The position numbers and the translations under genes are program-made. A model generated the notes under the pieces. It was given only the letters and a program-made list of their open reading frames with translations, had not been told where the DNA came from and did no database searches. This document shows positions 42,514 to 49,883 of a stretch of DNA of 64,000 bases, piece by piece. This stretch comes from Pseudomonadota bacterium (GTDB lineage: Bacteria > Pseudomonadota > Alphaproteobacteria > Micropepsales > Micropepsaceae), in the NCBI GenBank assembly GCA_018241025.1, contig JAFEEQ010000025.1, positions 84,361 through 148,360 of the forward strand, read 5' to 3'. Each line of letters starts with the position of its first letter. Positions within the stretch are counted from its first letter, which is position 1.

Positions 42514-43749
42514 CTAGAGCAGGTCGCCGCCGCAGGCGCTGGCAGTCGTGCCGGTCGCCTTGAACGCCTTGATCGCATTGCGGCCGGTCGTCCACTTGTG
42601 GACCTCATCCGGACCGTCGACCAGGCGCTGCGAACGGATGTGGGTGTACCAGGCGGCGAGCGGCGTATCCTGCGAGTAGCCGAGCGCGCCGTGGAGCTGG
42701 ATCGCCGTGTCGACGACCTTGTGCACCATGTTCGCCAGATAGACCTTGGCGATGCCGTTCTCGTTGCGCAGGTCGAGACCCTTCTCCGCCTTGTAGGCGA
42801 TGTGCATCAGCATCAACCGCGCGATGTAAAGCTGGCTGGCGCATTCGGCGATCATGAACTGCACGCCTTGACGCTCCGAGAGAAGCTTGCCGAAGGTCGA
42901 GCGCTTGGAGATATGTTCCACCGCCATGTCGAGCGCTCGCTGCGCCATCGCGACGTTGTGCATGCCGTGACGCAAGCGGCCATAGGCGAGGCGATGCTGG
43001 CCCATGTTGAAACCCTGGCCTTCGCCGCCGAGCAGGTTTTCCGCCGGGACTTCCAGATCGGCGATTTCGATCTCGGCATGGCCGCCACCGAGGATGTGGC
43101 TGAGCGGGCCTTCGATGCCCATGGTCTTGATGTTGCGCTTGATCTTGTAGCCGGGGTTCGGCAGCTCGACCAGGAAGGTCGAGAATTGCTGATGGCGCGG
43201 CGCATCCGGGTTGGTCTTCGCCATCACAAGCGCAATGTCGGCAACCGATGCCGCCGAGGAGAACCACTTCTCGCCGTTCAGGACATAGGTTGAATTGCCC
43301 TTCTTCTCGGCGCGGGTCTGCATACCGGTGGCGTCGGCGCCTGAGGCCTTTTCAGTCATCGAGTAGCAGATGCGCTTCTCGCCGTTCAGCAGCGGCTTGA
43401 GGAACTTCTCCTTCTGATAATCGGTACCGTTCTGGAGCAGCGTCAGCATGGTCGCGTCATCGGGACCCTGCGTATTCATCGAGAGTGCGCCGAGATAGCT
43501 CTCGCCGAGCTCCATCTGCACCAACGCATTGGCGAGCGGGCCAAGACCCATGCCGCCCCACTCCTTCGGGATGAAGGGGCACCACAGTCCCTGCGCCCGC
43601 GCCTTGGCGCGTAGCTCGCCGAGGATGGTCTTGTAGTCGCCGCCGTCGAGCAGCTTCTTCTCCGCCGGGCGGCATTCGTCATGCACCCATTTGCGCACGC
43701 GTTCGCGCATCGCTTTGGCGTCTTCCGGAATTTCGAAATCGATGGCCAT
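42514..43749 (-). CDS. Acyl-CoA dehydrogenase (ACAD10/11-like)
   Basis: A 411-residue FAD enzyme of the branch close to ACAD10/11, which handles unusual acyl-CoAs. It has FIPKEWGGMGLGPL, YSMTEKASGADATGMQTRA, NGEKWFSSAA, the C-terminal STFGKLLSERQGVQF and QLHGALGYSQDTPLAAW, and ends with a VDGPDEVHK motif characteristic of the branch. It probably desaturates an acyl-CoA and donates electrons to ETF. The ATG at 43749 has AAGGAAA upstream. It is divergent from a Baeyer-Villiger-type monooxygenase gene, with a large palindrome in between, suggesting a shared pathway and regulator. Confidence 0.9.
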   Translation of the reverse strand: MAIDFEIPEDAKAMRERVRKWVHDECRPAEKKLLDGGDYKTILGELRAKARAQGLWCPFIPKEWGGMGLGPLANALVQMELGESYLGALSMNTQGPDDATMLTLLQNGTDYQKEKFLKPLLNGEKRICYSMTEKASGADATGMQTRAEKKGNSTYVLNGEKWFSSAASVADIALVMAKTNPDAPRHQQFSTFLVELPNPGYKIKRNIKTMGIEGPLSHILGGGHAEIEIADLEVPAENLLGGEGQGFNMGQHRLAYGRLRHGMHNVAMAQRALDMAVEHISKRSTFGKLLSERQGVQFMIAECASQLYIARLMLMHIAYKAEKGLDLRNENGIAKVYLANMVHKVVDTAIQLHGALGYSQDTPLAAWYTHIRSQRLVDGPDEVHKWTTGRNAIKAFKATGTTASACGGDLL

Positions 43750-43850
43750 GGCCGTTTCCTTTGTTCTGGTTGGATATCGAGGGCGCGACTGTAGCGGGGG
43801 CAGTGCGCATGGCGCCATCCATCACGCGCCTTGTGACAATTCGAGCCTCG

Positions 43851-43881
43851 GGCCAGAACTGACAACTTGTCATTTCTGGCC
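43851..43881. promoter_or_regulatory. 31-bp palindrome, candidate operator for divergent catabolic genes
   Basis: Outer arms GGCCAGAA and TTCTGGCC enclose TGACAA-C-TTGTCA, with a single mismatched pair between the two blocks and one central base at 43866. A separate short dyad TTGTGACAA lies at 43831-43839. The site is 41 bp before the monooxygenase start and 101 bp before the acyl-CoA dehydrogenase start. No regulator gene is adjacent. Confidence 0.7.
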
Positions 43882-43922
43882 GGGTGTGCGATCTACCGTT
43901 GGGGAAACGCGGCGGGACAGCC

Positions 43923-45413
43923 ATGGAACACTTCGACGTCATCATTGTGGGCGCCGGCCTATCGGGCATCGGCGCGGCTTATCACCTCCAGACAGAAACC
44001 AAGGGCAAGAGCTACGCGATCCTCGAAGGGCGCGAGGCCATCGGCGGGACCTGGGATTTGTTCCGCTATCCCGGCATCCGCTCCGACAGCGACATGTACA
44101 CACTGGGCTATGCGTTCAAACCCTGGACCGAAGCCAAGGCCATCGCCGACGGCCCGTCGATCCGCAAATACGTTCGCGAGACCGCTGCCGAGAACGGCAT
44201 CGACAAGCACATCCGCTATCGCCATCGCGTGAAGAGCGCCGCATGGTCGAGCGAGACCGCGCGCTGGACCGTTGAAGCCGAGACGCCGAACGGCGTCGTA
44301 CGCATGACCTGCAACTTCATGATGATGTGCGCCGGCTACTATGCCTATTCCGGCGGCCACGATCCGGAGTTCGCGGGCCGCGAGAATTTCGCCGGCAAGA
44401 TCGTCCATCCCCAGAAATGGCCGGAAGATCTCGACTACAGCGGCAAGAAGGTGGTGATCATCGGCTCGGGCGCGACGGCGGTGACGCTGGTGCCCGAGAT
44501 GGCGAAGAGCGCCGCGCATGTCACGATGCTGCAGCGCTCGCCGACCTATGTCGTCTCGCGTCCCGCCGAAGACAGCATGGCCAACTGGCTGCGGGCCAAG
44601 CTGCCGGCAATGACTGCTTATGGCATCACACGCTGGCGCAACGTTCTGTTCGGCATGTTCTTCTTCCGCCTCGCGCGCAAGAACCCGGAGAAGACCAAGC
44701 AGAACCTCATCGCCATGGTGAAGAAGGAGCTTGGCCCGGACTACGACGTCGCGACTCATTTCACGCCGCGCTACAACCCGTGGGATCAGCGGCTTTGCCT
44801 GGTTCCGGACAGCGATCTGTTCCTGTCGCTGAAGGAAGGCCGCGCCAGCGTCGTTACCGACCAGATCGAGCGCTTCACGCCCAAGGGCATCCAACTCAAA
44901 TCCGGCCAGGAACTCGAAGCCGACATCATCGTCACCGCGACGGGCCTCAAGCTCGAGATGCTGGGCGGCATGCAGGTGTCGGTCGATGGCGAGCAGCGCG
45001 ATATCGCCCAGACCATGAGCTACAAGGGCATGATGTACAGCGATGTGCCGAACCTCGCCTCGTGCTTCGGCTATACCAATGCGTCCTGGACGCTGAAATG
45101 CGACCTGACCTGCGAATACGTCTCGCGGATCATCAATTATATGGATCGCAAGGGCACGCCGATCGCGATGCCGAAGAGCGATCCGTCGGTCGCCGAACTG
45201 CCCTGGCTCGACTTCTCCTCGGGCTATGTCCAGCGTGCCAGGGGCGTGTTGCCCAAGCAGGGCGCGACCAAGCCGTGGCGGCTCTATCAGAACTACGCGC
45301 TCGACATGCTGACCCTGCGCTTCGGCAAGGTCGATGACGGCACGATGCAATTTCTGAAACCCCATCCCGTCGCGGCGAACTCGAACAAGCCCGAGGCGAT
45401 CGCCGCGGAATAG
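43923..45413 (+). CDS. Flavin-dependent monooxygenase, Baeyer-Villiger type
   Basis: The 496-residue enzyme has two Rossmann motifs (GAGLSG at 10-15 for FAD and GSGATA at 181-186 for NADPH) and the Baeyer-Villiger fingerprint FxGxxxHxxxWP as FAGKIVHPQKWP (156-167). GGTWDLFRYPGIRSDSDMY is the conserved early active-site segment. It should insert oxygen into a ketone to give an ester or lactone, or oxidise a heteroatom. Neighbours include an acyl-CoA dehydrogenase (divergent), a serine hydrolase (convergent) and an acyl-CoA synthetase, which together would suit ketone-to-acid degradation. The stop lies directly against that of the hydrolase gene. Confidence 0.92.
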   Translation: MEHFDVIIVGAGLSGIGAAYHLQTETKGKSYAILEGREAIGGTWDLFRYPGIRSDSDMYTLGYAFKPWTEAKAIADGPSIRKYVRETAAENGIDKHIRYRHRVKSAAWSSETARWTVEAETPNGVVRMTCNFMMMCAGYYAYSGGHDPEFAGRENFAGKIVHPQKWPEDLDYSGKKVVIIGSGATAVTLVPEMAKSAAHVTMLQRSPTYVVSRPAEDSMANWLRAKLPAMTAYGITRWRNVLFGMFFFRLARKNPEKTKQNLIAMVKKELGPDYDVATHFTPRYNPWDQRLCLVPDSDLFLSLKEGRASVVTDQIERFTPKGIQLKSGQELEADIIVTATGLKLEMLGGMQVSVDGEQRDIAQTMSYKGMMYSDVPNLASCFGYTNASWTLKCDLTCEYVSRIINYMDRKGTPIAMPKSDPSVAELPWLDFSSGYVQRARGVLPKQGATKPWRLYQNYALDMLTLRFGKVDDGTMQFLKPHPVAANSNKPEAIAAE

Positions 45414-46790
45414 TCAGCGACCGTAGCGCGCTTTCATTTCAGCCGCGAGCGCCGCTTCGGAAACGAGGCGGCCAGAGCCGAGACGCACTTTTGCTATGCG
45501 TCCCCTGGCGTCGCGCAGGAGTGCGGCTGGCTCTCCGAAATTGCCGTAGGACCCCGACTGGCTGATCCGCGCCTTGTCTTTGCCGGTCACGGTCAGTTCG
45601 CCGACTTTCAGGAATGGCGTCGCGAGGCCGGGAAGGGCGAGCATGACCCTGCTGCCCATCGGCACGAGATCGGTCGCGCCCCAGCTGCTCCACCAGCGGC
45701 CGGTCCAGTCTTTCAATTTGCGCTCCGGCGCACCGTGCGTCTTGAAAGTCGTCAGGATGTGCAACACGCCATCGGACCACAACTGCGGCACCGCATCGGC
45801 GGCATTGGTCAGCAGCGAGACGGCGATGCCATGCGCCGGCACAATGGCGGTGCGGGTGAGATAGCCCTGGAAGCCGCCGCTGTGACCGAACCAGTCCCAG
45901 CCGGCGAAGCTGCCGGTGATGATGCCGAGGCCATAGCCGCCCTGAACCGGCGCATAGGCTTCGTGCCAGCGCGGATGGATCATCTCGCGGCGGCTTGCCT
46001 TCGACAGAATGCTTCTCGGTGCAGCGGGATCGAGCTGGCCGAAGAAGGTCACGAGATCGGCGGCGGTGCTGACGAAGCCGGTCGCCGATGCGAGAGCATG
46101 GGTCGACTGGTCGCCGGGGAAGACGAGGCGGCGTCCGAGCAGCAGCTTGCCGCTATGTCCGCTCGCAAGTTTCGCGCTCTTGGGCAATGGAATGTCCGGC
46201 TGGGTATTGGCGAGAGCAAGCGGCTTGATGATTTCGCGTGTCACGAAGGATGCGTAGGACTCGCCGGTGATCGCCTCGATCACCAGCCCCGCCAGGCCGA
46301 AACCGTGGTTGGAGTATTTCAGCCGCGTGCCGGCATCGATAGCCGGGGGCAGCTTGAGTTCCTTGCGCAGCCTCGTCTCATCGGCGAACGGGCCGCGCCC
46401 GGCCCAGTAATCGGAGTCCTCACCATCGCGGAAAATGCCGGCGGTATGCGACAGCAATTGCACGATCGTCGCCTTGGCGATTTCCGGATGAAGACCTTTC
46501 ACATATTTGCCCGCCGGATCGTCCAGCGTCAGCTTGCCCATCTCGCGCAGCTTCATGATCGCCGTCGCGGTGAAGGATTTTGAATGCGAGGCGACGCGGA
46601 AGCGATGCTTCGGCGTCAGCTTCTCGCCGCTGAGGACATTGGCGTGACCGAAGGACGTATCGAGCACGATGGAGCCGCGATGGGCGATGGCGAGGGCGCA
46701 GCCGGTCTGCTCGCTCGCGCGCATCTGGAATGCGAGCCAGCTCTGGATGTAGTTGAGCGCCGGTGCCAGCCAGTCCGCATCTTTCGCCAT
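45414..46790 (-). CDS. Serine hydrolase, beta-lactamase family
   Basis: A 458-residue beta-lactamase-fold hydrolase with SxxK S68-H-S-K71, the YSN triad in RLKYSNHGFG, and a KTG-like HSGG in WFGHSGGFQG. The last ~110 residues form an extra C-terminal beta domain (LKDWTGRWWSSWGATDLVPMG), as in D-aminopeptidase- or EstB-like proteins. No signal peptide, so an intracellular esterase or peptidase. It lies between the monooxygenase and acyl-CoA synthetase genes and could cleave the ester made by the former. It is divergent from the synthetase gene. Confidence 0.88.
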   Translation of the reverse strand: MAKDADWLAPALNYIQSWLAFQMRASEQTGCALAIAHRGSIVLDTSFGHANVLSGEKLTPKHRFRVASHSKSFTATAIMKLREMGKLTLDDPAGKYVKGLHPEIAKATIVQLLSHTAGIFRDGEDSDYWAGRGPFADETRLRKELKLPPAIDAGTRLKYSNHGFGLAGLVIEAITGESYASFVTREIIKPLALANTQPDIPLPKSAKLASGHSGKLLLGRRLVFPGDQSTHALASATGFVSTAADLVTFFGQLDPAAPRSILSKASRREMIHPRWHEAYAPVQGGYGLGIITGSFAGWDWFGHSGGFQGYLTRTAIVPAHGIAVSLLTNAADAVPQLWSDGVLHILTTFKTHGAPERKLKDWTGRWWSSWGATDLVPMGSRVMLALPGLATPFLKVGELTVTGKDKARISQSGSYGNFGEPAALLRDARGRIAKVRLGSGRLVSEAALAAEMKARYGR

Positions 46791-46947
46791 GGTCGTGGGT
46801 TCCCCGATTTGCCGGCCTCGATCATGGGCGGGATGGGCCCCGCACCGCAACGTGCTGCATACGCATAACTCCCGTCGCGTCAACACGATTGGGGCTTGGC
46901 GCGCCGGTGCGAATGGCATTTGAATGCGCCGCCTCCGGAGGTCCGCC

Positions 46948-48627
46948 ATGCCGACACGCAGCGAAGCCATTGCCGCCCTGACCGCGAGCGGACAGTTCGA
47001 GATTACGAACGACACATCGCTCGGCTATCCGATCAAGGTCTATCGTAACGCGCCGCCCTCGCTGCGTTCGGTGCTGGAGATGACGCAGGTCCATGGCGAC
47101 AGGACCTTCCTGATCTATGGCGACGAGACGATCACCTTCCGCGAGCATTTCGCGCGCGTGGCGGCGCTCGCCTTCCGCCTGCACGAAGCCGGGGTGCGCC
47201 ATGGCGACCGCGTCGCCATCGGCATGCGCAACTATCCCGAATGGATGATCTCGTTCTGGGCAGTGCAGGCGATCGGCGCCATCGCGGTGGCGCTCAATGC
47301 CTGGTGGACCGGTCCGGAACTGGCATTTGCCCTGGAAGACTCGACGCCATCGGCGCTCCTGATCGATGGCGAGCGGCTGGAGCGAATCGCACCGCTCCTG
47401 CCCAAGCTCGATCTCAAAACCGTAATCGTCGCGCGGCGGGGTGAGAGCGGCAGCGAGGGCGAGGACTTCTCTCAGGTCATTGCCCGCAAGGTCGATGGCC
47501 TGCCGGCGGTGCAGATCGCGCCCGATGATTTCGCGACGATCCTCTACACCTCCGGTACGACGGGAAAACCGAAGGGTGCCGTCGCGACCCATCGCAACCA
47601 TGTCACCAACATCATGAACTCGCTGCTTGCCGGAGCGGTCGGCCGTGCGCTGCTGGGCGACGCAGCACCCGATCCCGCAACCGCGCCACAGCCCGCCGTG
47701 CTCCAGACCTTTCCCTTCTTCCACATCGGCGGGATGACCGGGCTCTACGTCGCGACCGTGACCGGGGCGAAGGTCGCGCTGATGTACAAATGGGATCCGG
47801 CAGAAGCGGTGCGGCTGATTTCGACCCACAAGCTGATGAGCGTCTCTGGCGTGCCGATCGTGGTGCGCCAACTGCTCGAAGCGGCGCGCAGCTCCGGTGC
47901 CGACATCTCTTCTCTGGTCGGACTTGCGGCCGGTGGCGCTTCTGTGCCGCCCGATCTCATCCGTCAGATCAATTCCCAGTTCGAGTCGCGCGCCATGCCG
48001 GGCAATGGCTACGGCCTGACTGAGACGACGAGCGCCGTCATCACCAATGGCGGGCTCGAATACTTCGCCCATCCCGACAGCATCGGCCGCCCGGTTCCGG
48101 TCGCCGAAGTGCGCATCGTGGACGACCAGGGCAAGGATCTGCACACCGCCGAGATCGGCGAATTGTGGATTCGCGGACCGAATGTCATTCCGGGTTACTG
48201 GAAGAATCCGGCGGCAAGCGAGGCGGCATTCGGCGGCGGCTGGTTCCGCACCGGCGATCTCGGCTATCACGATTCCGAAGGGCTCTATTACGTTGTCGAC
48301 CGCAAGAAGGACGTCATCATCCGCGGCGGTGAGAACGTCTATTGCGCCGAGGTCGAAGCCGCAATCCTCGAGCATCGCGACGTGAAGGATGTCGCCGTGG
48401 TCGGGCTTCCCGATCCCGAATATGGCGAGCAGGTCGCGGCGGTGATCCAGGTCGCCGATCCGGCAGCCGCGGCCAAGCTGCCCGAGGAACTGCGTTCGAT
48501 GCTGGCGCTGACGCTGGCCAAATTCAAAATCCCGACTGCGTTCAAGCTGACCGAATCCGAGTTGCCGCGCACGGCCACTGGCAAGGTGCTTAAACGCGAG
48601 CTGCGCGGGCTGTTCAAGCCGGCCTGA
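46948..48627 (+). CDS. Acyl-CoA synthetase (AMP-forming)
   Basis: A 559-residue ANL-family ligase that activates a carboxylic acid with ATP and CoA. The AMP-binding P-loop is YTSGTTGKPKGA (200-211), followed by GYGLTETTS, GWFRTGDLGYHD, VDRKKDVIIRGGENVYCAEVE and the C-terminal catalytic lysine in TATGKVLKREL. It resembles long/medium-chain fatty acyl-CoA synthetases. The ribosome site CGGAGG is excellent. It probably feeds the acyl-CoA dehydrogenases encoded nearby. Chain-length specificity is not readable. Confidence 0.92.
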   Translation: MPTRSEAIAALTASGQFEITNDTSLGYPIKVYRNAPPSLRSVLEMTQVHGDRTFLIYGDETITFREHFARVAALAFRLHEAGVRHGDRVAIGMRNYPEWMISFWAVQAIGAIAVALNAWWTGPELAFALEDSTPSALLIDGERLERIAPLLPKLDLKTVIVARRGESGSEGEDFSQVIARKVDGLPAVQIAPDDFATILYTSGTTGKPKGAVATHRNHVTNIMNSLLAGAVGRALLGDAAPDPATAPQPAVLQTFPFFHIGGMTGLYVATVTGAKVALMYKWDPAEAVRLISTHKLMSVSGVPIVVRQLLEAARSSGADISSLVGLAAGGASVPPDLIRQINSQFESRAMPGNGYGLTETTSAVITNGGLEYFAHPDSIGRPVPVAEVRIVDDQGKDLHTAEIGELWIRGPNVIPGYWKNPAASEAAFGGGWFRTGDLGYHDSEGLYYVVDRKKDVIIRGGENVYCAEVEAAILEHRDVKDVAVVGLPDPEYGEQVAAVIQVADPAAAAKLPEELRSMLALTLAKFKIPTAFKLTESELPRTATGKVLKRELRGLFKPA

Positions 48628-48656
48628 TACTCTGCCTTGATACTTGGATTTTGGGC

Positions 48657-49526
48657 TTAGACCCGCCCGCCATGGGAACGGAGAATGGCGCGTGTCTGGC
48701 CGAGGCTCTCGCGCACGCCCTGGCGCATCTTCTGAATCATGATCACGGTCTGCACGCTCGGCGCGTATTCGCCGGGCAGGGCGGCACGAACCGACATTAC
48801 TGCAGCGGCATCGACCATAATCGGCGTGCCATCGGGCCGCGTCAGACGCACTTGCGCGCCACCGACCCTGCCCGGCGATCCGCCACTCAAAATCGCCGCG
48901 ATCCCGGCGACATAGTTGACGGTCTCCGCCGGCCATGGATGACGCCCAGCATTGTGCGCTTCGAGCATCTTGGGTCCGTCATTGTATGCGGCGAACATGT
49001 CGGGATAGCCATAAGCCCTGTAGAGGATGCCCAGATAGGCGGCGCCCGCGGTGAGGTTGTCGCCCGGATCATAAGGATCGGGACCGAGACGATAGAGTGC
49101 CCGCATTGTCTCATAAGTATCCGGCATCACCTGCATGATGCCCATGGCGCCGGCCGTTGAAGTTATGGGCTGGCTCTCGGCCATCATGGTCCGTCCACCG
49201 CTTTCCATCCGCATTACTGCACGAATCCATGCGGCCGGAACGCGAAAGCGCTTTGCGGCATCGCCGATGGCCGGCTCCCAGCGTGCCATCAATTCGCGCG
49301 GCGTCATCGCGGATTCGGACGCATAGACAGATGGTTCCGGCGATTTGGGCTTAGTGCTCTGGCTGGAATTCAGGGGCTTTTTCGCAATGTGCGGTGCGGC
49401 CAGCCGGACAGGCAGCGGTTTGACCTGCGCGGCCTGCATGGCACCCCAGGCGGCGAAGACCGACAAGACCAGGAAAAGTCCGGCCGCGATTGCGCTCCGG
49501 TGCCGGGACAGGGAGAGAACATCCAT
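48657..49526 (-). CDS. Lytic transglycosylase (SLT domain)
   Basis: The 289-residue protein has one N-terminal hydrophobic anchor (IAAGLFLVLSVFAAWGAMQA) and a soluble lytic transglycosylase domain with the catalytic Glu108 in VMRMESGG, AMGIMQVMPDTYE, NLTAGAAYLGILY and FAAYNDGPKM. It cleaves murein glycan strands in the periplasm. A C-terminal ~60-residue extension (GRVGGAQVRLTRPDGTPI...) is not part of the fold and may be a VirB1-like tail. The ATG at 49526 was chosen because the anchor follows directly; the ribosome site is weak. Confidence 0.88.
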   Translation of the reverse strand: MDVLSLSRHRSAIAAGLFLVLSVFAAWGAMQAAQVKPLPVRLAAPHIAKKPLNSSQSTKPKSPEPSVYASESAMTPRELMARWEPAIGDAAKRFRVPAAWIRAVMRMESGGRTMMAESQPITSTAGAMGIMQVMPDTYETMRALYRLGPDPYDPGDNLTAGAAYLGILYRAYGYPDMFAAYNDGPKMLEAHNAGRHPWPAETVNYVAGIAAILSGGSPGRVGGAQVRLTRPDGTPIMVDAAAVMSVRAALPGEYAPSVQTVIMIQKMRQGVRESLGQTRAILRSHGGRV

Positions 49527-49638
49527 GCCCGGAGTATACGCGCGAACGGCCGATCCGGGCGCATGGCTATGGATTCGTCCGGATAGCCGGACGGCCGAAT
49601 TTGCGTGATTCTGCACAGGTATCAGGGCTGGGCGTGCC

Positions 49639-49800
49639 GTGACCTACGAGATCAAGCGCAATGAAATCCGTGCTCTCGAGTGCCAGCGGCTGGCGAGCCG
49701 GGCCTGCGATCCCGCCGTGCGACTGGAGCTTCTGAAGCTGCGCCAAGCCTATCTCGCCGCCGCCGCACAATTGCGCAACACGGCCGAACCGGTCCGCTGA
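49639..49800 (+). CDS. Short hypothetical protein
   Basis: A 53-codon frame beginning with GTG (MTYEIKRNEIRALECQRLAS) and ending in LELLKLRQAYLAAAAQLRN, predicted as two amphipathic helices. The pattern resembles the many small alphaproteobacterial proteins with a CRxLA...DP..R..LL motif. No good ribosome site is seen. It lies in the gap between the divergent transglycosylase and the E1 enzyme gene. Possibly real. Confidence 0.45.
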   Translation: MTYEIKRNEIRALECQRLASRACDPAVRLELLKLRQAYLAAAAQLRNTAEPVR

Positions 49801-49883
49801 CCATTCTTCAAAGCCTTCGACGCGACGGCAAAAGCTGATATTCGTCCCGCGGCCGCACCGTAATGCGGCTCTGACTGCTGGTG

